Shown here piece by piece: positions 22,854 to 30,787 of a DNA stretch of 32,462 bases. Position 1 is the first letter of the stretch; each line of letters opens with the position of its first letter. Origin of the DNA: Prevotella sp. (GTDB lineage Bacteria > Bacteroidota > Bacteroidia > Bacteroidales > Bacteroidaceae); contig JAILAA010000099.1 in assembly GCA_024681875.1 (NCBI GenBank), positions 1 to 32,462 of the forward strand, given 5' to 3'. The position numbers and the translations under genes were made by a program. Below the pieces are notes generated by a model, which saw only the letters and a program-made list of their open reading frames with translations, ran no database searches and was not told the origin of the DNA.

Positions 22854-23468
22854 ATGGACAAGATAATTCTGGGCATTGACCCCGGAACGAACATTATGGG
22901 CTATGGCGTGCTGAAAGTATCAGCTGCTACCACGGCCATGGGACGGCGCGCCACTCAGCAGGCTGCGATGGTGACGATGGGTATCATAGACCTGCGCAAG
23001 TTTGAAGACGGTTACCTGAAGCTGGGCCACATCTTTGAGCGCGTGACAGGAATCATCCAGTCGTACCTGCCTGATGAGATGGCCATTGAGGCGCCGTTCT
23101 TCGGCAAGAACGTGCAGTCGATGCTGAAACTAGGGCGGGCTCAGGGCGTGGCCATTGCCGCTGCCATCGAGCGTAGCGTCCCCATCCATGAATATGCTCC
23201 CATGAAAATCAAGATGGCGCTGACGGGCAACGGCAGCGCTTCGAAGGAGCAGGTGGCCGGTATGTTGCAGCGCCTGCTGAAGATTCCCCAGGAAGAGATG
23301 GGGCGCTTTATGGATGCAACCGACGCCCTGGCCGCTGCCTACTGCCACTACCTGCAGATGGGACGGCCAGAAAGCGACGGGCCACACTATCGCGGATGGA
23401 AGGACTTTGTCAACAAGAACCAACAGAAGCTATGGACTCCACAGAAGCCACAGGACAAGGAAAAATAA
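22854..23468 (+). CDS. ruvC: Holliday junction endonuclease RuvC
   Basis: A 204-residue nuclease that cuts Holliday junctions during homologous recombination, working with RuvAB on the chromosome. All four catalytic acids are placed as in the E. coli enzyme: Asp9 in GIDPGT, Glu79 in AIEAPF, Asp154 and Asp157 in [12 protein letters not shown]. The length is slightly above the usual 170-190, with a loop insertion around residues 24-38 ([15 protein letters not shown]) and a polar tail. The ATG at 22854 is only 7 bases after the -7 box. RuvA and RuvB are not in the window. The end of the gene overlaps the start of the tandem ABC ATPase, which suggests coupling to it. Confidence 0.95.
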   Translation: MDKIILGIDPGTNIMGYGVLKVSAATTAMGRRATQQAAMVTMGIIDLRKFEDGYLKLGHIFERVTGIIQSYLPDEMAIEAPFFGKNVQSMLKLGRAQGVAIAAAIERSVPIHEYAPMKIKMALTGNGSASKEQVAGMLQRLLKIPQEEMGRFMDATDALAAAYCHYLQMGRPESDGPHYRGWKDFVNKNQQKLWTPQKPQDKEK

Positions 23469-24739
23469 CAGTCATTTACGGGCTGAACGCCAGCGGAAAG
23501 ACACAGATGGCTGAGCGCATGAGGCGCGAGATGAAAAGCGACAGCGTGCGCTATGTGGCCTTCTGCGACACATACGGCACCGCCACCGACCGCAGCTACT
23601 ACCTGCAGCAGCGGTGGAATCAGCACGACATCGACGAAGAGACGCCCACCGTGGCACAAGCCTTGGAACGCTCTTTTCTCCTCTCCGGACCAGACACTAC
23701 AGAGCGTCGACAGTTGCAGCGACACCTCTATGACCTGATGGGCATGGAGCCATTGTTGGATAAAGTGGTCATCGCCCTCAGCAGCGGCGAGCTGCGCAAA
23801 ATGCAGCTGGTGAAAACGCTGATGGCCAATCCTAAAACGCTCATTCTTGACAATCCCTTCATTGGCCTTGACATAGAGGCACGTGACATGCTGTCAGAGC
23901 AGCTGCAGCAGCTGCGCCAACAGGGCATGACGCTCTATCTGCTGATAGCAAGGCCCAACGAGATACCGGAGTATGCGGATGAGGTGAGAGGTGAGAGGCG
24001 TGAGGTGAGAGGTGAGAGATTACCTGCACAGACAGTCATTTCTCACACCTCCCACCTTTCACCTCTCACCACTAAAGAGGTCGTCCTCCTCCGCGACGTC
24101 ACTATCCGCTACGGTAGCCGCACCATCCTCGACCATCTCTCGTGGACCATCTGCCAAGGCGAGCACTGGGCACTGCAAGGGCGCAACGGCAGCGGCAAAT
24201 CGACGCTGCTCTCGCTCATCTGTGCCGACAACCCGCAGAGCTACGCCTGCGACATCACCCTGTTCGGACATCAGCGTGGCTCTGGCGAGAGCATCTGGGA
24301 TATCAAACGACGCATTGGCTACGTCTCGCCAGAGCTACACCGTTCCTACCAGCGCAACCTGCCCGCACTGAGCATCGTGGCCAGCGGTCTGAAGGACACC
24401 GTAGGACTCTATGTCCGGGCCACTGAAGAGGACAAACAGCTGTGCCTTCAGTGGATGCGACGCTTTGGCATCGACCAACTGGCCCAGCGCTCTTTCATGC
24501 AACTGAGCAGCGGCGAGCAGCGGCTGGTACTGGTGTGCCGCGCTTTCGTGAAGAGTCCTGACCTGCTTATCCTCGACGAGCCGATGCACGGTCTTGACAT
24601 GCCACGACAGCAACTAGTGAAAGACATCATCAACGACTACTGCCGCGACCCGCAGAAGACGCTCATCATGGTGACGCACTATGACCAGGAATTGCCATCC
24701 TGCATTAACCGACGCAAAATCATCACCCAGCCCACTTGA
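23432..24739 (+). CDS. Tandem-domain ABC ATPase (ModF-like)
   Basis: A 435-residue soluble protein with two ABC ATPase domains and no membrane segment. Domain 1 (about 10-180) has Walker A GLNASGKT (17-24) and signature LSSGE, but the Walker B catalytic Glu is replaced by Asn (LILDNPF, Asn141) and the switch His is missing. Domain 2 (about 215-435) is intact: Walker [10 protein letters not shown] (250-258), LSSGEQ, LILDEP (Glu383) and His416. Such pairs resemble ModF or ABC-F-like proteins; no transporter partner is adjacent, so transport is doubtful. The linker (184-212) is encoded by translated heptamer repeats. Start: the ATG at 23432 (37 bases inside ruvC) is preferred over 23396 because it lies closer to the domain start; either is possible. 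Confidence 0.82.
   Translation: MDSTEATGQGKITVIYGLNASGKTQMAERMRREMKSDSVRYVAFCDTYGTATDRSYYLQQRWNQHDIDEETPTVAQALERSFLLSGPDTTERRQLQRHLYDLMGMEPLLDKVVIALSSGELRKMQLVKTLMANPKTLILDNPFIGLDIEARDMLSEQLQQLRQQGMTLYLLIARPNEIPEYADEVRGERREVRGERLPAQTVISHTSHLSPLTTKEVVLLRDVTIRYGSRTILDHLSWTICQGEHWALQGRNGSGKSTLLSLICADNPQSYACDITLFGHQRGSGESIWDIKRRIGYVSPELHRSYQRNLPALSIVASGLKDTVGLYVRATEEDKQLCLQWMRRFGIDQLAQRSFMQLSSGEQRLVLVCRAFVKSPDLLILDEPMHGLDMPRQQLVKDIINDYCRDPQKTLIMVTHYDQELPSCINRRKIITQPT
23976..24071. repeat. Inverted pair of heptamer repeats in the ABC linker
   Basis: First come purine-strand copies (GAGGTGAGAGGTGAGAG, broken by GCG and then repeated), a spacer of about 28 bases, and then pyrimidine-strand copies (CTCACACCTCCCACCTTTC...), which are roughly the inverse. 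They encode [14 protein letters not shown] and [12 protein letters not shown], and could fold into a hairpin in the mRNA. Confidence 0.8.
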
Positions 24740-24755
24740 ATAATAACACACAACG

Positions 24756-25403
24756 ATGCCAAAGCCCCAACCTTCTCTGGACCTGATGGAGTTTATTGAG
24801 ACTGCCATTCTGCCTCAGTATGCCAAGTTCGACAAAGCCCACAACCTGGAACACGTGACACGCGTCATCCGCCGCTCGTTAGAGCTGGCAGCTCGTACTG
24901 GCGCCGACGCCAACATGGTGTACGCAATCGCAGCTTACCACGACATCGGCATGTCGGGGCCTCGCGCCATCCATCACATCACGGGTGGGAAAATCCTGAT
25001 GCAGGACGCCCGGCTGAAGCGCTGGTTTTCTACAGAACAAATCAAGATGATGAAAGAGGCTATTGAGGACCACCGCGCCTCGGCCTCACGTGCGCCACGC
25101 AGCCTCTATGGCAAGATAGTTGCCGAGGCCGATCGTGACATCGTGCCCGAGCAGGTGTTCCGCCGCACAGTACAATTCGGATTGAGCAACTACCCCGAAT
25201 TAGACAAGGAGCACCAATGGCTGCGCTTTAAGGAGCACATGGATCAGAAGTATTCCGTACACGGCTACATCAAGCTGTGGATTCCCGGCTCACCCAACGA
25301 AGAGAAACTGAACGAACTGCGTAACATCATTGCCAACGAAAAGGCGCTGAGAGAGCAGTTTGAACATTTCTTTGCCGAAGAAACAAAATCATCAATCCTC
25401 TAA
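24756..25403 (+). CDS. HD-domain phosphohydrolase
   Basis: A 215-residue member of the HD superfamily, metal-dependent phosphohydrolases that act on nucleotides, cyclic nucleotides or similar. The metal ligands can be followed: His29 in KAHNLEHV, the HD pair in YHDIGMSG (about residues 62-63), His76-79 (IHHITGG), a His after (EDHRAS) and Asp in EADRDIV. The sequence is helical throughout and of a normal length for a single-domain protein. It follows the ABC gene after 16 bases and precedes the GH51 gene by 12, so it belongs to the same run. It could be involved in nucleotide turnover, but the substrate is unknown. The start (ATG at 24756) is well placed. Confidence 0.88.
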   Translation: MPKPQPSLDLMEFIETAILPQYAKFDKAHNLEHVTRVIRRSLELAARTGADANMVYAIAAYHDIGMSGPRAIHHITGGKILMQDARLKRWFSTEQIKMMKEAIEDHRASASRAPRSLYGKIVAEADRDIVPEQVFRRTVQFGLSNYPELDKEHQWLRFKEHMDQKYSVHGYIKLWIPGSPNEEKLNELRNIIANEKALREQFEHFFAEETKSSIL

Positions 25404-25415
25404 TAACCATACAAC

Positions 25416-27008
25416 ATGAAGAAAGCATTTTTCTCCACAGCCATCGCGCTGGCTATCGCTGCGAGTGTTTCGGCAGCAGAAAACATTCAGGCCACGATTC
25501 ATGCCGACCAGGCAGGAGCCAAGATCAATCGCGAAATCTACGGACAGTTCTCCGAGCACCTCGGCACCTGTATCTACGGCGGTCTCTGGGTGGGCGAGGA
25601 CTCTCCCATTCCCAACATCCAGGGCTACCGCAAGGACGTTTTCGAGGCCTTGAAAGAACTGAAAGTGCCTGTGCTGCGCTGGCCGGGCGGCTGCTTCGCC
25701 GACGACTATCACTGGATGGACGGAATCGGTCCGAAGGACAAGCGTCCCTCGCTGCGAAACAACAACTGGGGCGGCACCATCGAGGACAACTCCTTCGGTA
25801 CGCATGAGTTCCTCAACCTCTGCGAGATGCTCGGCTGCGAACCCTACATCAGCGGCAACGTGGGAAGCGGTACGGTGAAGGAGATGGCCCAGTGGGTGGA
25901 GTACATGACCAGCGACGGCGACACGCCCATGGCCCGTCTGCGCCGTCAGAACGGCCGTGAAAAAGCCTGGCACGTGAAGTATTTCGGCATTGGCAACGAG
26001 GCCTGGGGCTGCGGCGGCAACATGACGCCCGAATACTACTCGGACGAATTCCGCAAGTTTAACACCTACCTGCGTGACTATACGGGCAACAAGCTCTACC
26101 GCATCGGCAGCGGCGCCTCGGACTACGACTACAAGTGGACGGAGGTGCTGATGGACAAGATTGGCAACCGGATGCAGGGTGTCTCCCTACATTATTATAC
26201 ATGCTCTGGCTGGAACGGTCCGAAGGGCTCAGCCACGAACTTCGACAACGACCAGTATTACTGGGCGCTGGGCAAGTGTCTGGAGATTGAGGAGGTCATC
26301 AAGAAGCACAAGGCCATTATGGACGAGAAAGACCCGAAGAATCAGGTTGGCTTGCTCGTCGACGAGTGGGGCACATGGTGGGACGAGGAGCCTGGCACCA
26401 TCAGCGGACACCTCTACCAGCAGAACGCCCTGCGCGATGCTTTCGTAGCCTCGTTGTCGCTGAATGTCTTCCACAAGTATACCGAGCGTGTGAAGATGGC
26501 CAACATTGCACAGATTGTGAACGTGCTGCAATCGATGATTCTCACCGACCAAGAGGGCATCGGCCACATGGTGCTCACGCCCACCTACCACGTCTTCAAG
26601 ATGTACACCCCATTCCAGGAGGCCACCTTCCTACCCGTTGACCTGCCCACGGAGACCATCCAGGTGAGCAAGGCCTACTTCAAGGAGAAAGAGGGTGCCA
26701 AGGATGCCGGCTATCGTCCCTGTCCGATGCTCTCGGCCTCAGCAGCGAAGACCACCGACGGCAGTCTCGTGCTGGCCATCACCAACGTCAGCCTCGACAA
26801 GGCGCAGACCATCGACTTCAATATTGCCGGCTATCAGGCCAAGACTGTCAGCGGCGAGATCCTCACCTCGAAGAAGGTTGACGACTTCAACGACTTTCAG
26901 CATCCCGAAGTCGTGTCTCCCAAGCCCTTCACCGATGCCAAACTGAAGAAAGGCGTCCTCACCGTCAACGTGCCTGCCAAGTCCATCATCGTGCTGAACA
27001 TCAAATAG
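25416..27008 (+). CDS. GH51 alpha-L-arabinofuranosidase, secreted
   Basis: A 530-residue enzyme releasing terminal arabinofuranose from arabinan and arabinoxylan side chains. A signal peptide (residues 1-20, [10 protein letters not shown]) sends it to the periplasm or beyond. The catalytic (beta/alpha)8 barrel has its general acid Glu195 in GNEAWG and the nucleophile Glu317 in VDEWGTW, both hallmarks of family GH51, with [13 protein letters not shown] as the usual substrate-loop signature. The end (about 430-530) is the beta-sandwich domain of the family. The length is normal. It stands after the HD gene with a 12-base gap, but shares no obvious theme with ruvC or the ABC ATPase upstream. There is no SusC/D pair next to it. 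Confidence 0.92.
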   Translation: MKKAFFSTAIALAIAASVSAAENIQATIHADQAGAKINREIYGQFSEHLGTCIYGGLWVGEDSPIPNIQGYRKDVFEALKELKVPVLRWPGGCFADDYHWMDGIGPKDKRPSLRNNNWGGTIEDNSFGTHEFLNLCEMLGCEPYISGNVGSGTVKEMAQWVEYMTSDGDTPMARLRRQNGREKAWHVKYFGIGNEAWGCGGNMTPEYYSDEFRKFNTYLRDYTGNKLYRIGSGASDYDYKWTEVLMDKIGNRMQGVSLHYYTCSGWNGPKGSATNFDNDQYYWALGKCLEIEEVIKKHKAIMDEKDPKNQVGLLVDEWGTWWDEEPGTISGHLYQQNALRDAFVASLSLNVFHKYTERVKMANIAQIVNVLQSMILTDQEGIGHMVLTPTYHVFKMYTPFQEATFLPVDLPTETIQVSKAYFKEKEGAKDAGYRPCPMLSASAAKTTDGSLVLAITNVSLDKAQTIDFNIAGYQAKTVSGEILTSKKVDDFNDFQHPEVVSPKPFTDAKLKKGVLTVNVPAKSIIVLNIK

Positions 27009-27063
27009 CCTTCCGAGTTATATATCTCAAGACAAGAAAGCAGAAAAAAATATGGCAAAAAAA

Positions 27064-27094
27064 TTTGCAAATCAGAAAACTATTCGTATATTTG
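27064..27094 (+). promoter_or_regulatory. Promoter of the vWA lipoprotein gene
   Basis: TTTG at 27064-27067, a 19-bp spacer, TATATTTG at 27087-27094. The leader is about 92 bases and has no clear structure. Confidence 0.75.
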
Positions 27095-27191
27095 CACCGA
27101 GAAACATAAAAAAACAGCTAACTGACAGGCAAAAGGGACCTACCTGCAAGCGCTGCTACTAACTAAAACAGGACCCACCAAAAACTAACTT

Positions 27192-28463
27192 ATGAAAAAG
27201 TATTTTCTTTTTGCTGCATTACTCCTTTCAGGAGCAGTCATGTTCACAGCATGTGAGGAAGACGATGATGACAACGACACCTTGGTAAGCGGCATACCAT
27301 CGGACAAGGATGCCAAGCCCAACCCTGAGGTTGATTCGGAAGATGTCAACACCGTGCTTCCCAACCTGAACTACTCCGTGTCCACAGAAGGCAAATACGC
27401 CGTCATTCGTCTTGACATGACAGGCGTACGCGATCCCTTCACCAAGGACTGGCTCCATCTCTACGGCACAGGCGACAGCCGACAGAATCTGTGGATTGAA
27501 GTAGACGATGTGCCCAAGGGCTTCTCGATCATCAACACTGCCGACGACAAGGCAAGCCAGCCTGACCCCGCCCTTGACGTGGTTTTCCTCGTCGACAACT
27601 CCACCAGTATGGATGAGGAGGCCGATGCCATTGCTGCTGACATCATCGAGTGGTCAAAGCAACTCTCAAACAAGAAGCTTGACGTGCGCTTCGGCTGCGT
27701 AGGCTACGGTGGCTTTGTGAGCGGTGCTATCAATCTTACTACTGCTGCCGAGCTGGAGAAATGGCTTACTCAAAAGGATTGGCTTAACGATGTTAATGGC
27801 GTGTGGCGCACCCGTGGCTTCGCAGGACCTGATGCCGCAAGGCTCCAGGAGAAAGCCAATTTGGCACCCAGCAACGACGAAAGCGAAACGTTCTACCGTG
27901 TTGTAAATACGTCATACACATATACCAGCTGGGGCGCTCCCGACAGGTCTGAGTGTGGTGTCTTGGCCCTGCGTTATGCCAACGACTTGTTCAGCTTCCG
28001 TCCCGGTGCCAACAGAGTGTATGTAAACCTGACCGACGAGCCTAATCAGCCCAGCGGCTACGAACGCTTCAGCACAGAGTGGGTAAAGAACAACTGGACG
28101 GCTACTCAGGGCACCATACACACGGTATTCACCTACAGTGCATCCCTGGGCGACAAAGATTCCTACTATTACTATGAGACCTACTACGGCATCGGCAAGA
28201 ACTATCCATGGGATCTCTCCGTCTATACCGACGGCACCATGCTGTTCACCGACAGCGATTTCAAAGATGCAGAAGGCAATCTGGTGAAGCTGAGCGACCT
28301 GCCTGTCAGCGGAGCCATGCAGAACTCCTACATCATCCGCTTTACCAATATTGAGAATCTCTTCGACAATAAGACCCACGTAGTTCACATGACAGTAAAG
28401 TCAAACAGCACCAACGGAGAAGTTATTGCCGACAAACGCTTCAATATGGTGTTCGAGCGTTAA
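27192..28463 (+). CDS. Lipoprotein with von Willebrand A domain
   Basis: A 423-residue predicted lipoprotein: signal peptide to residue 20 (FTAC, Cys21 lipidated), then an acidic run (EEDDDDNDT), which favours surface display in Bacteroidota. Residues 125-330 look like a von Willebrand A domain, with DNSTS at 135-139 as the MIDAS metal site; later loops (YGGF, LTDEP) would complete it. The order D-x-S-x-S is complete, so metal-dependent binding of a protein or glycan is likely. A beta-rich C-terminal part follows. It has its own promoter and a terminator, so it is a single-gene unit. The ligand is unknown. Confidence 0.88.
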   Translation: MKKYFLFAALLLSGAVMFTACEEDDDDNDTLVSGIPSDKDAKPNPEVDSEDVNTVLPNLNYSVSTEGKYAVIRLDMTGVRDPFTKDWLHLYGTGDSRQNLWIEVDDVPKGFSIINTADDKASQPDPALDVVFLVDNSTSMDEEADAIAADIIEWSKQLSNKKLDVRFGCVGYGGFVSGAINLTTAAELEKWLTQKDWLNDVNGVWRTRGFAGPDAARLQEKANLAPSNDESETFYRVVNTSYTYTSWGAPDRSECGVLALRYANDLFSFRPGANRVYVNLTDEPNQPSGYERFSTEWVKNNWTATQGTIHTVFTYSASLGDKDSYYYYETYYGIGKNYPWDLSVYTDGTMLFTDSDFKDAEGNLVKLSDLPVSGAMQNSYIIRFTNIENLFDNKTHVVHMTVKSNSTNGEVIADKRFNMVFER

Positions 28464-28483
28464 TACGCAACTATTTATCTGAT

Positions 28484-28519
28484 AAGAGCGCGTTTCATAA
28501 CTCAGAAACGCGCTCTTTT
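28484..28519 (+). terminator. Intrinsic terminator after the vWA gene
   Basis: A 13-bp perfect stem (AAGAGCGCGTTTC with GAAACGCGCTCTT, 8-base loop) ending in TTTT. It touches the stop of the convergent small membrane gene, so it may serve both directions. Confidence 0.8.
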
Positions 28520-28722
28520 CATTTGACATGAACGACATGCTCCACAGCATGGCGCACATCAGGGTCGTACTGACCTACAAAGATATAATAAGAAACGGCC
28601 AGCACAACCACCAGCACGACGAGCACCACACAACGCATCATACAGGTGACCACATATTTCATTATCGTCACAGCGATGGCGATGGCTACAAGAGCAAAGA
28701 TATAAAAAGCGACGTTGCTCAT
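28519..28722 (-). CDS. 67-residue membrane protein, last gene of the TPR-RluA operon
   Basis: A small hydrophobic protein beginning MSNVAFYIFALVAIAIAV, with a second hydrophobic stretch (VVLVVLVVVLAVSYYIFV) and a charged, soluble end (GQYDPDVRHAVEHVVHVK). The frame extends upstream to 28887, but that part overlaps the pseudouridine synthase gene; the ATG at 28722 lies 13 bases after the end of that gene. Two helices with a short loop suggest a small inner-membrane protein. No family is recognised. Base composition agrees with the neighbours, and the close spacing favours a real gene. Confidence 0.6.
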   Translation of the reverse strand: MSNVAFYIFALVAIAIAVTIMKYVVTCMMRCVVLVVLVVVLAVSYYIFVGQYDPDVRHAVEHVVHVK

Positions 28723-28735
28723 GGAGCATTGACAA

Positions 28736-29635
28736 TTATTTGCCGAAGAGTTTACGGAAAGTAACGGGCACGGGAGTTTCGAATTCCAGATTCTCGTGCG
28801 TGACAGGGTGCGTAAAACAGAGCAGCCAAGCGTGGAGACAAAGACGATGTAGCGGGTCGTCGCCATTGCCATATTTCGTGTCACCACATACAGGATGGCC
28901 CATATCAGCTGCGTGTACGCGAATCTGATTCTTACGACCTGTCTCTAACTGATACTCTACCAAGGAATGTTCGGTGGTACGGTCAAGCACATGGAAATGA
29001 GTAATGGCCAGCTTACCGCCATTATCGACGGGTGAGCTGTAGGTGACGTAGGCCTTGTTGTCCTTCAGCCAGTTTTGGATGGTGCCCTCATCCTGCTCCA
29101 TTTCACCACTGACCACAGCCACATAGCGACGGTCATATACAATCTGATGCCAGTTGTGCTCCAATATCTGCTCCGTGTCAATGTCCTTGGCATAGACCAT
29201 CAGGCCGCTGGTATCGCGGTCGAGGCGGTGAACGACATGTGCCGTGCATTTCTGGCGGCTCTTCTTGAAGTAGTCGTCGAGCACGCTCTTCACGTTCAGC
29301 GACGAATGGCCGGCGGCCATCGACAGGATGCCGGGCATTTTCTCAACGACAATGAGCCAGCGGTCTTCGTATACAATCTTCACGTAGCGGCTTTTGAACG
29401 ACTGCTGGTTGCGTTTTGTCTTGCTGACAGCCACCTTCATGCCAGGCTTCAGGGCGAAGTCGAACTGGGTAACCGTCTTGCCATTCACTTTGATGCCCCT
29501 GCCTTGCAACGTAGCCTTTACCTTGGTGCGGCTCTCGCCAACATTCCTAAGCAGCCACTCCAACAGCGGTGCTTCCTCGTTGACTACCAGGTGGTCGTAG
29601 TCGCCCTCGCGGTTATATCCTGTATTCACTCGCAT
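28736..29635 (-). CDS. RluA-family 23S rRNA/tRNA pseudouridine synthase
   Basis: A 299-residue enzyme that turns selected uridines into pseudouridine. It starts with a small S4-type RNA-binding domain (about 15-75: LLEWLLRNVGESRTKVKATLQGRGIKVNG), followed by the RluA catalytic domain with HRLDRDTSG (catalytic Asp) near residue 143. The final region, YQLETGRKNQIRVHAADMGHPVCGD, is the usual family block, and the length is typical. The exact RNA target (RluA, C or D type) cannot be told. The ATG at 29635 is chosen over a TTG three codons upstream. The gene follows the TPR gene after a gap of 37 bases in the same direction. Confidence 0.9.
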   Translation of the reverse strand: MRVNTGYNREGDYDHLVVNEEAPLLEWLLRNVGESRTKVKATLQGRGIKVNGKTVTQFDFALKPGMKVAVSKTKRNQQSFKSRYVKIVYEDRWLIVVEKMPGILSMAAGHSSLNVKSVLDDYFKKSRQKCTAHVVHRLDRDTSGLMVYAKDIDTEQILEHNWHQIVYDRRYVAVVSGEMEQDEGTIQNWLKDNKAYVTYSSPVDNGGKLAITHFHVLDRTTEHSLVEYQLETGRKNQIRVHAADMGHPVCGDTKYGNGDDPLHRLCLHAWLLCFTHPVTHENLEFETPVPVTFRKLFGK

Positions 29636-29672
29636 TCTTAACAACTCTTAAACCTTTCAATTTTTCAATTTT

Positions 29673-30548
29673 CTAAATTCCAAAGGGATTGAGGTTTGAA
29701 TAAGCTTGGCGTGTCTTCTGTTCGATACCCTCAGCTGAATATTCGCCGCTCACGTCAGCCATTTCCTCGGGATTCAGCTCCATCACCTTCTCCATGTCCT
29801 CGGCCGCTCCCTGCTTATCGCCCTGTTCCAGACGTAACTTGCCACGCTCACGATAGGCATCAAGATGGAAGGGATTCAGGTCTATCACATGACCATAGAT
29901 ACGGATAGCCTCGTCAGCATTGCCCTTGGCAGCCTCTATACGGGCGTTCAGCAGCAGCACGTCCTCGTTGTCTTCAGTATGTTCCATGAGCCAAGCCACA
30001 TCTTCCGTCACAGCGTTATAGTCACCCATCTTCAACAATGTCTGACCACGCAACAGGCGAGCATCAGCCAAGTTCTCGTCCAGGGCGATGGCCTTCGTCA
30101 GGCGTGCAATGGCAGGAATGAGATTGTCCTGTCCCAGCTCGGCCTTAGCATAGAAGAGATGCACCATCGCATTGTCGGCATCCACTGCAAGGGCCTGCTC
30201 ACACAAGGCGGCCATCTCACCATAGTCCTCCTTTATAAAGGCCACTCCTGCAGCCTGCATCTTCAGGTGGATGTTGTCTGGCTCCTTCATGGCCAACATC
30301 TTCAACTCGGCCAGCGCATCATCATATCGTCCTAAGCGTGTATAGGCCCTTGACAGATAGTCATGCACCTCTGCGTCATCCTTTGTCTCCAATGCCTTCT
30401 CGAAGCACTTCATGGCATATTCATACTGGCCGATACGCATGGCCTTCACCCCATCGTATTTCAGCAGGTCGAAGTTACGCTCATCGGCAACTCTTTTTTC
30501 TTCCTCAGGATTGCTTTCGCCCCCGAACAATGAATTCCAAAAGCCCAT
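29673..30548 (-). CDS. Tetratricopeptide-repeat protein
   Basis: A 291-residue protein with about six to seven helical repeats, for example MRIGQYEYAMKCFEKALETKD, YTRLGRYDDALAELKMLAMKEP and RGKLRLEQGDKQGAAEDMEKVMELNP, each with the paired small residues of TPR units. Such proteins are scaffolds that hold other proteins. The N-terminus (MGFWNSLFGGESNPEEEKR) has no signal peptide, so it is cytosolic. The frame remains open to 30662, but the start is set at 30548 because a TACCTTTG box lies 23 bases upstream of it. It may be the first gene of an operon with the pseudouridine synthase. Partners are unknown. Confidence 0.88.
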   Translation of the reverse strand: MGFWNSLFGGESNPEEEKRVADERNFDLLKYDGVKAMRIGQYEYAMKCFEKALETKDDAEVHDYLSRAYTRLGRYDDALAELKMLAMKEPDNIHLKMQAAGVAFIKEDYGEMAALCEQALAVDADNAMVHLFYAKAELGQDNLIPAIARLTKAIALDENLADARLLRGQTLLKMGDYNAVTEDVAWLMEHTEDNEDVLLLNARIEAAKGNADEAIRIYGHVIDLNPFHLDAYRERGKLRLEQGDKQGAAEDMEKVMELNPEEMADVSGEYSAEGIEQKTRQAYSNLNPFGI

Positions 30549-30571
30549 AGTTGTGTTTTTTTTATTGCGTG

Positions 30572-30603
30572 CAAAGGTAAACAATAATCTTTGAAACGCC
30601 AAG
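30572..30603 (-). promoter_or_regulatory. Promoter of the TPR gene
   Basis: Minus strand: TACCTTTG (30579-30572), with a weaker CTTG (30603-30600) 20 bp upstream. Confidence 0.6.
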
Positions 30604-30726
30604 CAATCGGGATATTTTATTGAAAAACGGCATAAAAGGCCAAACATGATAGTCTGCCTCATTATCTACCGTATTGTTTACATAAATCAATGAAACGAGA
30701 GGAAGCGGGATTTTATGCAGAAAATA

Positions 30727-30758
30727 TTTGTGTGTGCGCAAACAAAGCTATAATTTTG
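30727..30758 (+). promoter_or_regulatory. Promoter of the SulP transporter gene
   Basis: TTTG at 30727-30730, a 20-bp spacer, TAATTTTG at 30751-30758. The leader is about 24 bases. Confidence 0.75.
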
Positions 30759-30787
30759 CAGCGTTTTTCAATAGGTATGATAAAGTA

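Noticed and set aside
23396..23431. Longer start of the ABC ATPase at ATG 23396
   Set aside because: It would add 12 residues inside ruvC with no domain content; kept only as an alternative.
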